A stretch of 64,000 bases of DNA from Amycolatopsis sp. CA-128772 (GCF_002904295.1 NZ_PPHG01000025.1:62001-126000), one strand, 5' to 3'. Positions 1 to 10,957 are shown, numbered from the stretch's first letter. The notes: generated by a model not told the origin, from the sequence alone. Made by a program: numbers and translations.

Positions 1-3000
1 CTGTTCCGGGGCGGGCAGGGCCTTGCGGTCGACCTTGCCGTGCGCGGTCAGCGGGAAGCGGTCGAGGACGAGGTACGCGCCCGGGACCATGTACGCCGGC
101 AGCTGCGCGGTCGCGTGCTCGCGCAGTTCCGCGGCGGTGACGGCACCGGAGACGTAGCCGACGAGGCGCCGCTCGTTGCCGGTGCCGTGCACGGTGACGA
201 CCGCTTCGCCGACCGCGGGGTGCGCGGCGAGGCAGGCTTCGATTTCGCCGAGTTCGATGCGGTGGCCGCGGATCTTGACCTGGAAGTCGCGCCGCTCGAC
301 GAACTCCAGCTGGCCGTCCGCGCGCATCCGGACGCGGTCGCCGGTGCGGTACATCCGCGTCCCCGGCTCGCCGAAGGGATCCGCGACGAACACCGCCGCG
401 GTCTTGGCGGGATCGCCGACGTACCCCCGGCCGACCACCAGGCCGCCGACGAACAGCTCGCCGACCGCACCTCGCGGCACCGGGCGCAGCTCGTCACCGA
501 GCACGTACAGCCGGGAATTCCGCACCGCGTGGCCGATCGGCACCGCCTCGGTGCCGGACCGGATCACCGCGTGCGTCACGTCGTCCGAGCACTCGGTCGG
601 CCCGTAGGCGTTCACCAGGGGCACGTCCGGGAACCGGGCGAACCACCGCGCGCACAGGTCCGGCGGCAGCGCCTCCCCCGTCACCACGAGCCACCGCAAC
701 CCCGAGACGTCCGGCGGCCCGGCCAGGTCCCAGGAATCCAGCGCCGCCCGCAACAGCGACGGCACGACCTCCAGCACCGAAACACCCTCGGCCCGGATCA
801 ACCCGAACAACGCGTCCGGGTCCGCCGCCACGACCCGCGACACCACCCGGACCCGGCCGCCGACCAGCAGCGGCGCCAGCATCTGCCACACCGAAACGTC
901 GAAGGTCACCGGAGCGTTCTGCACCACCACGTCCGACGCCGCCAGGCCGAGGTCTTCGACCTTCGCCAGGAGGTGGTTCACCATCCCGCGGCGGTGCACC
1001 ATCGCCCCCTTCGGCCGGCCCGTCGAACCCGACGTGAAGATCACGTACCCCAGGTCCAGACCGGCGTCGCCGCGGGAAACCGGCGCCCACTCCCGGTCTT
1101 CGGCGTCGTCCAGGACCACGATCCCGGTGCCGCCGCCGGCGATTTCGGCCGCCAGGTCCTCGAAGCCCGCGCCCACCACGACGGACGTGGCGCCGGAATC
1201 CACCAGCAGCCCGGCCAGCCGGGCCACCGGCAGCGTCGGGTCGAGCGGCACGTAGGCCGACCCGGACCACAACACGCCCAGCACGGCCGTCACGAATCCG
1301 ACTCCGGGGTCGGCCAGGATCCCGACCACGCCGCCGCCCAGCCGGCGGGACAGGGCACTCGCCCGGCCGGCCAGCGACGCGTAGGAAACCCCCGCGCCGC
1401 CGTCGGCCACCGCCGGCGCGTCCGGCGAGGCCAGCGCGATGTCGCAGACCCGCGACACCACGTCGGCGCCGACCGGCCCGGTGGCACCGGCACCGCGCTC
1501 CAGTTCGCCCTCCGGCACCACGTCGATCGCGCCCAGCGTCACCGAAGGATCGGCGAGCGCGGTGTCGAGCAGGTGCCGGAACATCCGGGTGACCAGGCCG
1601 ATCCGGCCGGCGTCGAACGCCTCGGGGGCGTGGTCGAAGCGGAAGGCGAGCTCGCGGCCCGGGTTCACGACCAGGCTGAGCGGGTAGTGGCGGGAGTCCT
1701 CGGTGACCGCGTCGAGCACGCGCACGTCGTCACCGAGGAGCACCTCGGTGCCCTGGTCGTCGGCGGGCACGTTCTCGAACACGATGGCGGTGTCGAACAG
1801 CTCGCCGGTGCCGGCGAGGCCGGGGACGTCGTTCTGCACCTCGGCCAGGCCGACGTGCTGGTAGGCCGACATCGTGGCCTGCTGGTCGCGCAGGGAGACC
1901 AGGAGCTCGTCGAGCGTGCCCGCCGGGTCGAGGTCGGCCCGGACCGGCACGGTGTTGATGAACATCCCGACCATCGTCTCCACGCCGGGCAGCTCCGCCG
2001 GGCGCCCGGAGGTGACCGAGCCGAACACGACGTCGCGGCGGCCGGTGAGCCGGCCGACCATGATCGCCCAGCAGGCCTGCACGACGGTGTTCAGCGTCAG
2101 CTCGTGCCCGCGGGCCCACGCCACCAGCTCGGCGGTCTCGTCGCGGGTCAGCACCAGCTCGGCCGACGCCGGCACCGCCGTCAGGTGGCCGTCGAGCTCC
2201 GGCGCGACCTTCGTCGGCTCGGTGAGCCCGTCGAGGACCTCGCGCCAGGCACGCCGGGCTTCCTGCTCGTCCTGGCGGCCGAGCCAGGCGAGGTAGTTCC
2301 GGAACGGCGCCACGTCCGGCAGCGCCGCCGCCGGGCCCGCGGTGTAGAGGGTGGCGAGCTCGCGGATCAGGATCGGCACCGACCAGCCGTCGGTGGCGAT
2401 GTGGTGGGCGGTCCAGAGGAACCGGTGGCGGCCCGCGGTGACCTTGATCAGGGTGAACCGGACCAGCGGCGGGTGCGCGAGGTCGAACCGGCGCTCCCGG
2501 TCCTCGGCCGCGAGCCGGCCCAGCCGTTCCTCGCGTTCGGCCTCAGGCAGCGTCGAGAGGTCGAGCTCGGTCCACGGCAGGGCGACGTCGGCGGCGATCA
2601 GCTGCACGGCGTCGCCGCCGCGGCGGTGGCGGAAATAGGCGCGCAGGGTGGCGTACCGGCGCAAGAGCGCGGCGCACGCGTCGCGCAGCGCGTCGACGTC
2701 GAGCGGGCCGGCGAGGTCCGCGGTCGCCTGCACGGTGTAGACGTCCACACCCTCCGGGTCGAACTCCGAGTGGAACAGCAGACCCTGCTGCAGCGCGGAA
2801 AGCGGCCAGGCGTCCTCGATCCGGCCGCCCTCCGGGGCCAGCTCCCGCAGCTCCTCGGCGGTCAGCTCGACCAGCGGCCCGTCGGCGACGGCGACGACCT
2901 CCGCACCCGGCTCGCGGACCGAGACCTGCTCGGCGATCGCGGCCGGCGTCCGGCGCTCGAGGATGTCGCGCGGGGTGAGCTCGATGCCCGCCGTGCGCGC

Positions 3001-6000
3001 CCGGCCCGCCACCTGGATGGCGCTGATGCTGTCGCCGCCGAGGGCGAAGAAGTTGTCGTCGATGTACACGCGCGGCACGGAAAGGACTTCGGCGAGGATG
3101 TCGCAGACGACGGTCTCGACGGTGTTGCGGGGACGGCGGCCGACGACCTCGGCCCGGAAGTCCGGGGCGGGCAGTGCTTCGCGGTCGACCTTGCCGTGTT
3201 CGGTCAGCGGCAGTTCGTCGAGCACGACCAGCGCCGAGGGCACCATGTAGTCCGGCAGCAGCTGCTGGGCGGTGCTGCGCACGGCACCGGCGTCGATCGG
3301 GCCTTCGCCGTCGACCCCGATGAGGTAGCCGGCGAGGCGCTTGCCGCCGTCGGCGTCGGTGAGCACGCGCACGACGGCGTCCAGGACGCCGGGCACGGAC
3401 CGCAGGACGCTCTCGATCTCGCCGAGCTCGATGCGGTGGCCGCGGATCTTGACCTGGAAGTCGCGCCGCTCGACGAACTCCAGCTGGCCGTCTTCGCGCA
3501 TCCGGACGCGGTCGCCGGTGCGGTACATCCGCGCGCCGCGGCCGCCGAACGGATCCGCCACGAACACCGACGCCGTCCGCGCGGGATCACCGACGTAACC
3601 CCGGCCGACGACCAGGCCGCCGACGAACAGCTCGCCGACCGAACCGGCGGGCACCGGGCGCAGCTCGTCCCCCAGCACGTACAGCCGGGAATTCCGCACC
3701 GCGTGGCCGATCGGCACCACGTCGACGGCGCCCCGGATCACCGCGTGCGTCACGTCGTCCGAGCACTCCGTCGGGCCGTAGGCGTTCACCAGCGGCACCT
3801 CGGGGAACCGTGCCGACCACCGCGCGCACAGGTCCGGCGGCAGCGCCTCCCCCGTCACGACCAGCCACCGCAGTCCCGAGACATCGACGGACCGCCCGGC
3901 CAGGTCCCAGGAGTCCAGCGCAGCCCGCAGCAGCGACGGCACGACTTCCAGCACCGAAACACCCTCGGCCCCGATCAAGCCGAACAACGCGTCCGGGTCG
4001 GCCGCGACCGCCCGGGAAACCACCCGGACCCGGCCGCCGACGAGCAGGGGCGCCAGCATCTGCCACACCGAGACGTCGAACGTCACCGGGGCGTTCTGCA
4101 CCACCACGTCCGACGACCGCAGGCCGAGGTCCGCCACCTTGGCGAGCAGGTGGTTCACCATCCCCCGCCGGTGCACCATGGCCCCCTTGGGACGGCCCGT
4201 CGAACCCGACGTGAAGATGACGTAGCCCAGGTCCAGACCGGCGTCGCCGCGGGGAACCGGCGCCCATTCCCGGTCTTCGGCGTCGTCCAGCACGACGACC
4301 TCGGCACCGCCGCCGGCCGCCGCGACGACCTCGGCCGCCACCTCCTCGAACCCGGCGCCCACCACCACGGCGTTCGCGCCGGAATCGGCGAGCAGCCCGG
4401 CCAGGCGGGCCACCGGCATCCCGGCGTCCAGCGGCACGAAGGCGGCGCCCGACCACAGCACCCCCAGCACGGCCGCGACGAACCCGGCGCCCGGGTCGGC
4501 CAGCACCCCGACCACGCCGCGGGACGGGAGCCGGCGCGACAGCGCGCTCGCCCGGCCCACCAGCGACGCGTAGGAAACCCAGGCGCCGCCGTCGGCCACC
4601 GCGGGCGTTTCCGGCGAGGCCAGCGCGATGTCGCGCACCCGCGACACCACATCGGCCCCCACCTCCCCGGCGGCACCGACGCCGGAGGCCAGCAGCTCGC
4701 CGAGCTCGTCCGCCGACACGACGTCGACCGAGCCCAGCACCGCCGCGGCGTCGGCTTCGGCGAGGCGGCCGACGAAGCCGGCGAGCCGCTCCAGGTGGGC
4801 CGTGACGCCCTCGGCGTCGTAGAGGTCCGGGTTGCCGTTCAGGTGGATTTCGATGATGTCTTCGGTGACGTCGAGGACGGTCAGCGAAAGGTCGTTGGTG
4901 ATCCCGGTGGACAGGTTCATCACGCGCGTGTGGCAGTCGCCGAGCCGCAGGCCGGGCTCCGGCGGCAGCACGTTGACGAACGGGCCGCCGAACGGGCGGC
5001 GCTCGTCGCTGCGCACACCGATGTCCCGGCGGATCTGGTTCACGTGGTAGCGCTGGTGCTTGAGGGTCGCGGCGAGCTCGCCCGACGCCTGGGTCAGCAG
5101 TTCGGCCACCGTCGTCTGCGGCTCGACGACCATCCGCAGCGGCAGGTAGTTCGCGACCATGCCCGGGGTCGCCCGCGAGCGGACGCCCGCGCGCGCCGCG
5201 ACCGGGACGGTCAGCAGCAGGTCCTTGATGCCGGACAGCCGTTGCGTGTAGGCCGCCATCGCGGCGATGAAGAACGTCGGCAGGGTCACCTTCGCGCCCG
5301 CGGCCGCCTCGCGCACGGCCTTCGCCGTCTCCGCGGGCAGGGTCATCGTGCGGCGCAGGAAGCCGCGGGCCGGCGCCGGTTCCTTGCCGGACAGGCTGAC
5401 CAGGTCGGGGGTGGTGCCGAAGTGCCGGCTCCAGAACGCCTTGTCGCGCAGCCGGTGCGGGGAATCCTGGTAGGCGAGGTCGGCGTCCAGCAGCAGCCGG
5501 AACGGCGGCAGCGCGCTGCGCCCCGGGTCCTCCCCCTTCAGCAGCGCGTTGTAGAGCTCGCCGAGACGGCGGTGGCAGATCGCCGCGCTGAAGCCGTCGC
5601 CGATCAGGTGGTGGGTGGTGAGGTACCAGAAGTGCCGCTGCGCGCCGACCTTGATCAGGGCGCCGCGGAACAGCGGGAAGTCTTCGAGGGAGAAGGGGTG
5701 GCGCATGTCTTCGTGCATCCACTCGAGCGCGGCGGCCTCCGGGTCCGCGGCCGCGGTCACGTCGGGGTAGCGGATCGGGAGCTCGGTCAGCGGCTCGATG
5801 AGCTGCCGCGGTTCGCCCTCGACCTCGACGAACCGGGCGCGGAAGCACTCGGCTTCGTCGGCCAGCGCCCGCAGCGCCGCCCGGAACACGTCGACGTCCA
5901 GCGGGCCGGTGATGTCCAGGTAGTCGGCCATCGCGTAGGCGAGGCCGCCACCGGAGAGCTGTTCGTCGTACCAGACGTCGGTCTGTGCGGTGGACAGGGG

Positions 6001-6024
6001 CAGGAACGCGTCGACCGCGGTCAT
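1..6024 (-). CDS. Non-ribosomal peptide synthetase, C-A-PCP-C-A..., 3' end outside window
   Basis: The ATG at 6024 overlaps the stop of the upstream SbnA-like gene (ATGA). The frame stays open for 2008 codons to the window edge. Visible domains are C1 (about 5-430, active motif HHLIGDG near residue 135), A1 (about 450-930, [11 protein letters not shown] near 603, [11 protein letters not shown] near 747), PCP1 ([11 protein letters not shown] near 995), C2 (HHIATDG near 1207, [13 protein letters not shown] start) and A2 (about 1490 onward, [11 protein letters not shown] near 1663, [11 protein letters not shown] near 1805). The second PCP and any termination domain lie off the left edge. C1 begins like EntF-type condensation domains. 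Both A domains have the same visible pocket residues; by my manual alignment D235, V236, W239, E278, V299, T301, A322, D330 and D331. The acidic pocket and the neighbouring diamino-acid gene suggest a basic or diamino substrate, which is inference only. Confidence 0.95.
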   Translation of the reverse strand, partial: MTAVDAFLPLSTAQTDVWYDEQLSGGGLAYAMADYLDITGPLDVDVFRAALRALADEAECFRARFVEVEGEPRQLIEPLTELPIRYPDVTAAADPEAAALEWMHEDMRHPFSLEDFPLFRGALIKVGAQRHFWYLTTHHLIGDGFSAAICHRRLGELYNALLKGEDPGRSALPPFRLLLDADLAYQDSPHRLRDKAFWSRHFGTTPDLVSLSGKEPAPARGFLRRTMTLPAETAKAVREAAAGAKVTLPTFFIAAMAAYTQRLSGIKDLLLTVPVAARAGVRSRATPGMVANYLPLRMVVEPQTTVAELLTQASGELAATLKHQRYHVNQIRRDIGVRSDERRPFGGPFVNVLPPEPGLRLGDCHTRVMNLSTGITNDLSLTVLDVTEDIIEIHLNGNPDLYDAEGVTAHLERLAGFVGRLAEADAAAVLGSVDVVSADELGELLASGVGAAGEVGADVVSRVRDIALASPETPAVADGGAWVSYASLVGRASALSRRLPSRGVVGVLADPGAGFVAAVLGVLWSGAAFVPLDAGMPVARLAGLLADSGANAVVVGAGFEEVAAEVVAAAGGGAEVVVLDDAEDREWAPVPRGDAGLDLGYVIFTSGSTGRPKGAMVHRRGMVNHLLAKVADLGLRSSDVVVQNAPVTFDVSVWQMLAPLLVGGRVRVVSRAVAADPDALFGLIGAEGVSVLEVVPSLLRAALDSWDLAGRSVDVSGLRWLVVTGEALPPDLCARWSARFPEVPLVNAYGPTECSDDVTHAVIRGAVDVVPIGHAVRNSRLYVLGDELRPVPAGSVGELFVGGLVVGRGYVGDPARTASVFVADPFGGRGARMYRTGDRVRMREDGQLEFVERRDFQVKIRGHRIELGEIESVLRSVPGVLDAVVRVLTDADGGKRLAGYLIGVDGEGPIDAGAVRSTAQQLLPDYMVPSALVVLDELPLTEHGKVDREALPAPDFRAEVVGRRPRNTVETVVCDILAEVLSVPRVYIDDNFFALGGDSISAIQVAGRARTAGIELTPRDILERRTPAAIAEQVSVREPGAEVVAVADGPLVELTAEELRELAPEGGRIEDAWPLSALQQGLLFHSEFDPEGVDVYTVQATADLAGPLDVDALRDACAALLRRYATLRAYFRHRRGGDAVQLIAADVALPWTELDLSTLPEAEREERLGRLAAEDRERRFDLAHPPLVRFTLIKVTAGRHRFLWTAHHIATDGWSVPILIRELATLYTAGPAAALPDVAPFRNYLAWLGRQDEQEARRAWREVLDGLTEPTKVAPELDGHLTAVPASAELVLTRDETAELVAWARGHELTLNTVVQACWAIMVGRLTGRRDVVFGSVTSGRPAELPGVETMVGMFINTVPVRADLDPAGTLDELLVSLRDQQATMSAYQHVGLAEVQNDVPGLAGTGELFDTAIVFENVPADDQGTEVLLGDDVRVLDAVTEDSRHYPLSLVVNPGRELAFRFDHAPEAFDAGRIGLVTRMFRHLLDTALADPSVTLGAIDVVPEGELERGAGATGPVGADVVSRVCDIALASPDAPAVADGGAGVSYASLAGRASALSRRLGGGVVGILADPGVGFVTAVLGVLWSGSAYVPLDPTLPVARLAGLLVDSGATSVVVGAGFEDLAAEIAGGGTGIVVLDDAEDREWAPVSRGDAGLDLGYVIFTSGSTGRPKGAMVHRRGMVNHLLAKVEDLGLAASDVVVQNAPVTFDVSVWQMLAPLLVGGRVRVVSRVVAADPDALFGLIRAEGVSVLEVVPSLLRAALDSWDLAGPPDVSGLRWLVVTGEALPPDLCARWFARFPDVPLVNAYGPTECSDDVTHAVIRSGTEAVPIGHAVRNSRLYVLGDELRPVPRGAVGELFVGGLVVGRGYVGDPAKTAAVFVADPFGEPGTRMYRTGDRVRMRADGQLEFVERRDFQVKIRGHRIELGEIEACLAAHPAVGEAVVTVHGTGNERRLVGYVSGAVTAAELREHATAQLPAYMVPGAYLVLDRFPLTAHGKVDRKALPAPEQ

Positions 6025-6989
6025 CAGGGCACCTCGAAGAGTGTTTTGGCGTACGGGGATTCGTGTTCGGCACCGTCGAACAGCGCTTCGGGGCCGTAGT
6101 TGTCCTTCACCCACTGGTCCTGGTAGATCGTGTCCAGGTAGCGGTCACCGAGGTCGGGCGAGATCACCACCGCGGTGGCCGCGTCGTTCTCCTCCAGCCA
6201 GCCCAGCGCGCCGGCCAGCACCATGCCGGAGCCGCCTCCGAGCAGGAAGCCGCGCTGCGCGAGCCGCCGGCACGCGCGGATCGCGGCCGCCTCGTCGACC
6301 CGCACCAGGTCGTCCACCAGGGACATGTCGATGACCGGGAACCGCACGCTGGTGCGGACCGCGGTGCTGCGCCGGGCGGCCCGCGGCCCGGGGCCGACGC
6401 ACTCGACGGCCACGATCCGCACCTGCGGCCGGACCTGGCGCAGGTAGCGGGCGCACCCGGTGAGGGTGCCGGCCGAACCGACGCCGACGAAGAGCACGTC
6501 GAGGTCCGGCACCGTGCGCAGGATGTCCGGGCCGGTGGAGCGGAAGTGGGCCATCCAGTTGCCCGCGTTGGCGTACTGGTCCAGCCAGGTGTAGCCGTCG
6601 TTCTCCGCGCACAGCCGGCGCACGAGCCGCAGGCCCGCGGCCGGGTCGGCGGCGACCAGCACCTCGGTGCCGAGGTTCTGCATCAGCTGGCGGGTGAGCA
6701 GCGTGCTGCGCGGGTCGGTCACGCAGACGAACCGGTACCCGCGGCTGGCCGCGACCAGGCTCAGCGCCACGCCGAGGTTGCCCGACGACATCTCCACGAT
6801 GGTCGAGCCCGGCCGCAGCACACCCGCGCGCTCGGCCAGCGTCACCATTTCCAGTGCCGGCTTGAGTTTGCTCGACCGCGCGAAGTTGAAGCCTTCGCAC
6901 TTCATCAGGACCGGCCGGCCCACGACGTGGCGGAGGTCGACGTACAGGTCCGTGACGTCGAACTCCTCCGGCCTCGTGATCACCTGCAC
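6024..6989 (-). CDS. SbnA-like PLP-dependent synthase (cysteine synthase fold)
   Basis: A 321-residue fold-type II PLP enzyme of the cysteine synthase/SbnA family. SbnA uses O-phospho-L-serine and L-glutamate to make ACEGA, the precursor of L-2,3-diaminopropionate. Visible motifs are SSKLKPA (residues 39-45, probable Schiff-base Lys41), the substrate loop SSGNLG and the phosphate loop [10 protein letters not shown]. The GTG start at 6989 follows GGAGG by 6 nt and overlaps the upstream dehydrogenase gene by 10 bp. The stop overlaps the NRPS start, so the two are translationally coupled. The usual partner SbnB (amino-acid dehydrogenase) is not in the window and may lie off the left edge. A plain cysteine synthase is the alternative, but the coupling to an NRPS favours precursor supply. 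Confidence 0.8.
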   Translation of the reverse strand: MQVITRPEEFDVTDLYVDLRHVVGRPVLMKCEGFNFARSSKLKPALEMVTLAERAGVLRPGSTIVEMSSGNLGVALSLVAASRGYRFVCVTDPRSTLLTRQLMQNLGTEVLVAADPAAGLRLVRRLCAENDGYTWLDQYANAGNWMAHFRSTGPDILRTVPDLDVLFVGVGSAGTLTGCARYLRQVRPQVRIVAVECVGPGPRAARRSTAVRTSVRFPVIDMSLVDDLVRVDEAAAIRACRRLAQRGFLLGGGSGMVLAGALGWLEENDAATAVVISPDLGDRYLDTIYQDQWVKDNYGPEALFDGAEHESPYAKTLFEVP

Positions 6990-8197
6990 GACGTACCTCC
7001 GGACGACGATTCCCCGGTGTGCGCGGCGAAGGGGTCGCCGCGCCCGACCTTTCCCGCGATCAGGCCCTGGAAGAGGATGAGCTTCTGGATGTTTCCGGCG
7101 CCTTCCATGAACTCGACCCCGCGCGCGTCCCGGACGAGCTTGTCGAGCACCGCGTGCTCCCAGCGGGCGCGCGGCCCGAAGAAGCCGCAGGCGGCGAGGG
7201 TGGCCTCTTCGGCCAGACGGCAGGCTTCGGCCTTGGCCGCCGAGGCGAGGTGGCCGCGCGAGCCGTCGGCGTCGACCTCGACGGCGGACAGGTGCACGAG
7301 GTGGCGCACGCTTTCGATGCGGTGGCCCAGCGCGGCGAGCCGGTCGCGCTCGGCGCGGTCGAGCCGGAGCCGGCCGGCGAGCACGTAGTCGTGCGCGGCC
7401 GCGGCGATGCCGACCGCGATCGCGGCGACGCCGGGCCGCAGCCGGTTGAAGGTCTGCACGCACGCCCACATCCCGCGCCGCGCGGGCGAACGGTCCCGGC
7501 CGAGCACGCGCTCGGCGGGCACCGCCACGCCGTCCAGCGTCACCTCGCAGATCCGGGCGGCGCGCAGCCCCAGGGTTTCGATCGGCTCGGCGTGGTACCC
7601 CGGGTCGTTCGTGTCGACCAGGACCGCGGTGACGCCCAGCGGGCCGGTCCCGGTCCGGGCGAACACGACGCCCAGCGCGGCTCGCGCGGCGTTGCCGACG
7701 TACTTCTTGCGGCCGTCGAGCCGGTGGCCGCCGCCGTCCGCCGGGGAAAGCGCCGTCTCCAGCGCGGAGGCGTCGGATCCCCGGCCGGGTTCGGTGAGCG
7801 CGAAGAACGTCCACGTGGGACGTTCGAGGAGCCGGCCGTAGAACCACTCCTTCTGCTCCCGGTCGGCCAGCACGTCGACGAGCACGCCGGACATCGAGGC
7901 GCCGGGGCTGGCGAGCATCAGGCCGGCGTCGCCGCGGGCGAGCTCTTCGAGCACCACCACCCGCTCGATCGCGGTCATGCCGTGGAAGCGGTGGGCACCG
8001 AGGTGCAGGCCCGCGCCGCCGTACTCTGCCGGGACGAGCATGGTGGCCAGGCAGCGGACCCCGGCCAGGTCCAGGTGCGCGCCGGCGCCGTCGGGTTCGA
8101 GGTCCAGGCCGGCGCCCGCGATGCGGAACTCCGCGCCCCACTCGCGGGCCGCGTCCCGCAGCGTCCGCAGCCGGTCGTCGAGCAGCGTCGCCGTCAC
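6980..8197 (-). CDS. Acyl-CoA dehydrogenase family flavoprotein
   Basis: A 405-residue acyl-CoA dehydrogenase-like protein with the usual N-terminal helical, middle beta (FFALTEPGRGSDAS, FAD/substrate region) and C-terminal helical parts. Near the end, GAGNIQKLILFQGLIAG matches the conserved C-terminal flavin-binding segment (EGTxxIQ type). The GTG start at 8197 overlaps the upstream stop (GTGA). Its place between an ACP gene and an NRPS suggests oxidation of a carrier-bound acyl or aminoacyl group rather than fatty-acid degradation, as in other NRPS clusters; this is inferred. The catalytic base was not assigned. Confidence 0.85.
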   Translation of the reverse strand: MTATLLDDRLRTLRDAAREWGAEFRIAGAGLDLEPDGAGAHLDLAGVRCLATMLVPAEYGGAGLHLGAHRFHGMTAIERVVVLEELARGDAGLMLASPGASMSGVLVDVLADREQKEWFYGRLLERPTWTFFALTEPGRGSDASALETALSPADGGGHRLDGRKKYVGNAARAALGVVFARTGTGPLGVTAVLVDTNDPGYHAEPIETLGLRAARICEVTLDGVAVPAERVLGRDRSPARRGMWACVQTFNRLRPGVAAIAVGIAAAAHDYVLAGRLRLDRAERDRLAALGHRIESVRHLVHLSAVEVDADGSRGHLASAAKAEACRLAEEATLAACGFFGPRARWEHAVLDKLVRDARGVEFMEGAGNIQKLILFQGLIAGKVGRGDPFAAHTGESSSGGTSCR

Positions 8198-8805
8198 GCC
8201 GCGACCTCCGGGGTGTAGGCCCCGGCGAGCAGCTCGGAGACGTCGGCGACCTCGCCGGCGCCGCCGCGGGCGAATCCGGCCGCGCCCAGCAGGCGCAACA
8301 GCGTCCGGTCCGTCTCCGTGAGCCGGTTGTGCAGATAGGACAGTGCGGCCGGGGCCGCATCCTGCGCGGTCAAGGTCGCCCGCACCTGGAGCTGGCCGGT
8401 CAGCGCCTCGGCGACGGCACCCTGGACCAGCTGACGGCGCAGCAGCGTCGTGTCCCCGCTCTGCCGGCCGCCGAGGTAGCCGAGGGCCGTGTCGAGCAGG
8501 GCGCCGGACAGGCCCAGCCGCAGCCACACCGACCCGGTCGCCAGGATCGGGTCGGTGGGGCCCGCGGGCCGGGAGGTACGGGCGAGGACCACGGCGCCGC
8601 CGGGCAGCTGCGCCGTCCGGACCACGAGCACGTCGCCGTCCACCGGCCCGGCCGGCAGGACCGCGGCACCGCCGGCACCGAACGCGGACCCGCCCGCCGG
8701 CCGCGCCGCGTGCAGCGCCGCCAGTGCCGGGGCCATCCCTTCCGCCCGCGCGATGTCGTGGCACCGCAGCCAGGTCGCCGTGATCGGCGGCGAGATCGTG
8801 GTCAT
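8194..8805 (-). CDS. Small acyl-CoA dehydrogenase-related protein
   Basis: A 203-residue protein. Segments such as SVWLRLGLSGALLDTALGY and LHNRLTETDRTLLRLLGAAG resemble the C-terminal helical domain of acyl-CoA dehydrogenases, but the protein is about half the usual length and I see no complete FAD-binding middle domain. The start ATG at 8805 lies 3 nt after the ACP stop, and its end overlaps the full-length dehydrogenase start. Such short dehydrogenase paralogues next to a full-length copy may form a heteromeric enzyme; this is inference. It could alternatively be a degenerate paralogue, although the frame is intact. Confidence 0.6.
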   Translation of the reverse strand: MTTISPPITATWLRCHDIARAEGMAPALAALHAARPAGGSAFGAGGAAVLPAGPVDGDVLVVRTAQLPGGAVVLARTSRPAGPTDPILATGSVWLRLGLSGALLDTALGYLGGRQSGDTTLLRRQLVQGAVAEALTGQLQVRATLTAQDAAPAALSYLHNRLTETDRTLLRLLGAAGFARGGAGEVADVSELLAGAYTPEVAA

Positions 8806-8808
8806 CGC

Positions 8809-9123
8809 TCAGGCGGCCATTTCTGCCGAAACGAACCGGGCCAGCGAACCCACCGACTCGAAGTGGCTCATTTCCAGGTTCTCCGCGTCGAATTCGATGC
8901 CCAGCGCCTCTTCCAGCTGCATCAGCAGTTCCAGCACGCCGGTGGAGTCCAGGCCGGCGTCCGCCAGCCGGGTCTCCGGGCCGAGGTCGGTCACCTCCGC
9001 CTCCAGCACGGATTCGAGTGCGGCGCAGATCCCCGCGACGACGCGGTCGTCCAGGACCTCCGTCGAGTTCGCCACGGTTTCCGTCACAGTGCTCACCATT
9101 CCCTTCATCAAGACAGCAGCCAT
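8809..9123 (-). CDS. Acyl carrier protein
   Basis: A free-standing carrier protein with the phosphopantetheine attachment motif DAGLDSTGVLELL (serine in DST) and an acidic second helix. As drawn it has 104 residues. A start at 9099 (ATG) or just after (GTG), following GAAGGGA, would give a more typical length of about 96, so the start is uncertain. It sits between the flavoprotein gene (51-bp gap) and the dehydrogenase-like genes. It probably holds the acyl or aminoacyl substrate that these redox enzymes modify before transfer to the NRPS. Confidence 0.85.
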   Translation of the reverse strand: MAAVLMKGMVSTVTETVANSTEVLDDRVVAGICAALESVLEAEVTDLGPETRLADAGLDSTGVLELLMQLEEALGIEFDAENLEMSHFESVGSLARFVSAEMAA

Positions 9124-9174
9124 TACCCACGGGCCCGGATCCGGGCCTCGAGTTCTTTTCCGGTGGTCCGTCGG

Positions 9175-10851
9175 TCAGCCGGCGACGACCCGGTCCAGCA
9201 GGGCGAGGCCGCGCGCCTCGCGCCGCCGCAGACCCCGGGACGTCCGCAGCGGGTCCCAGCCCGGTTCGCGTTCCGGGAGCAGCTCGGGATTCCCCAGCGG
9301 CCCCTCCGCGAGCACCGGCTTGCCGAGGATCGTCGACGCGCACAGGGCACCCCCGGTGGCGCAGCCGACGATGCCGCCCCCGTGCAAGATGCTCTGGCCG
9401 GTCAGGTAGAGACCGTCGACCCCCGAACCGATATCGGGTCGTTGCCCGACGCGGCCCCACGTCTGCAGGCCGTACGCCGATCCGCCGGTCGAAAGCGTGT
9501 AGCGCTCCTGGGTCAGCGGCGTCGACGTCTCGACGTGCACCAGGTTCGCGCGGAACGGCCCGATCGCCGCCTCGGCCAGGTCCAGCATCTGCTCGGTCAG
9601 CCGGTCCTTGGCGCCGACGTAGGCCGGCTCCCGCCGGTACCGGGCGCCGTGCGCGGGGCCGTCCGTGAGTCCCCAGGGTGCGTACCCGGGCGGGCAGGCG
9701 GTCATGATCTGGAAGTTCGTGTGCCCCGGCGGGCACGCCGCGCCCGGCACCGGGTCCTTGAGCGAGGCGAAGGACAGGAAGGCGAACGGCAGTTCGTCGA
9801 GCCGGCCCGCCTCCACGTGCGCGTAGGCCGCGTCGACGTCCTCGTTCGGCCAGTACCAGATGTTCGCGCCGGGCAGCGGGAGTTCCTTGTCGAGCGCGAC
9901 GTAGCAGACGGCCAGCGGCAGGCGCATCGTCGCTGTCTCGGCGCGGCTCACCACGGAGTCGGGCAGGTTTTCCCGGCCTTCGCACAGTTCCAGGACCGTG
10001 CGGCAGTAGTCCGCATTGGACACCACGACCGGCGCGCGGTGGACCGAGCCGTCGGTCAGCCGGACACCGGAGACGCGGCCGCGGTCGATCAGGATCCGGT
10101 CGACCCGGGTGCGGGTGAGCAGCGTGCCGCCGTGCGACTCCAGCAGCTCGACGAACGACGCGGCGATCACCTGCCCGCCGCCCTCCGGGTAGTAGGCGCC
10201 GCGGAGGTAGTCGTCGAGCATCATCGTGTGCGCGATGACGAGCGTGCTCGCCGGGGCCGAACCGTAGTTGCCGGACTGGGCGGCCAGCACCGTCCGCGCC
10301 CGGGCCGACAGGCCGCAGTGGTCGAACAGCTGCGCCAGCGTCCGGCGGCTCCAGCGCAGCATCACGGCCGGCACTTTCGCACCCGGGCCCGCCGCGAAGG
10401 CGGACTGGCGGCACGCCTGCGCGATCGCCGAGCAGATGCCGATGTACCGGGTGATGCCCTCGGCCTCCGCGGGCAGCGCGGCCCGCAGCCGGTCGGCGTA
10501 GCGGTCCCACCCGGCCGGCACGTCCACCGTGACGCTCGGCAGCACGATCCGGTCGAACCCGTCGGGGTCCATCGGGTGGAAGCGCACGCGGTCGCCGAGG
10601 CCGAGCCCGGTGAGCACCCGCGGCAGCAGGCCGTCCGGTCCGCAGTCGCCGAGGTAGTGCACCCCGACGTCGAACTGGTAGGCCCGCCGCCGCCGGAACA
10701 CGTGGCTGTTGCCGCCCGCGACGTCGTGCTGTTCGAGCACGAGCACCCGCATCCCGCTGGCGACCAGGTATCCGGCGCACACGAGGCCGCCGATCCCGGA
10801 TCCCACCACGATGGCGTCCCAGCGACCGGCGGCCGTCTCTTCTGTGTCCAC
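9175..10851 (-). CDS. CrtI/retinol-saturase-like FAD-dependent oxidoreductase
   Basis: A 558-residue flavoprotein of the phytoene desaturase / carotenoid isomerase / all-trans-retinol 13,14-reductase family. The Rossmann motif VVGSGIGGLVCAGYL lies at about residues 15-29, and the C-terminal FAD motif LYLTGQSILHGGGIVG is near residue 480. It is the first gene of the NRPS operon. The GTG start at 10851 has no ribosome-binding site, and a TAGCGT -10-like element ends 7 nt upstream, so the transcript is probably leaderless. No other carotenoid genes are nearby. I infer desaturation or saturation of a polyene or acyl chain for the peptide product rather than carotenoid synthesis. Confidence 0.85.
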   Translation of the reverse strand: MDTEETAAGRWDAIVVGSGIGGLVCAGYLVASGMRVLVLEQHDVAGGNSHVFRRRRAYQFDVGVHYLGDCGPDGLLPRVLTGLGLGDRVRFHPMDPDGFDRIVLPSVTVDVPAGWDRYADRLRAALPAEAEGITRYIGICSAIAQACRQSAFAAGPGAKVPAVMLRWSRRTLAQLFDHCGLSARARTVLAAQSGNYGSAPASTLVIAHTMMLDDYLRGAYYPEGGGQVIAASFVELLESHGGTLLTRTRVDRILIDRGRVSGVRLTDGSVHRAPVVVSNADYCRTVLELCEGRENLPDSVVSRAETATMRLPLAVCYVALDKELPLPGANIWYWPNEDVDAAYAHVEAGRLDELPFAFLSFASLKDPVPGAACPPGHTNFQIMTACPPGYAPWGLTDGPAHGARYRREPAYVGAKDRLTEQMLDLAEAAIGPFRANLVHVETSTPLTQERYTLSTGGSAYGLQTWGRVGQRPDIGSGVDGLYLTGQSILHGGGIVGCATGGALCASTILGKPVLAEGPLGNPELLPEREPGWDPLRTSRGLRRREARGLALLDRVVAG

Positions 10852-10872
10852 GCCCCGACGCTATGCCGGAGC

Positions 10873-10901
10873 GGTGACCTCGGGCTGACCGCGCGCTGAC
10901 A
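10873..10901 (-). promoter_or_regulatory. Putative SARP-binding direct repeats upstream of the NRPS operon
   Basis: Three heptamers, GGTGACC (10873), GCTGACC (10884) and GCTGACA (10895), stand exactly 11 bp apart. Read toward the gene, the last repeat ends 9 bp before a TAGCGT element (10858-10863), and the GTG start follows 7 nt later. SARP activators of the ActII-ORF4/DnrI family bind heptamers repeated every 11 bp, about 8 bp before the -10. The same heptamer and period recur at 20643 and 51331. Confidence 0.7.
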
Positions 10902-10957
10902 ATCTGGGGGAGAGTCCGTCAGCGCCTCACTGGGGTACCCGGCCCGCCCGAGGTCAC

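Noticed and set aside
40..6099. A 2019-codon plus-strand open frame opposite the NRPS gene
   Set aside because: It is low-complexity Arg/Asp/Val/Gly-rich sequence with no domain, and the opposite strand shows full NRPS motifs. Long antisense frames are expected in very GC-rich coding DNA.
9175..10851. Carotenoid biosynthesis gene cluster
   Set aside because: Only one CrtI-like flavoprotein is present, with no phytoene synthase or GGPP synthase; the operon is NRPS-linked.
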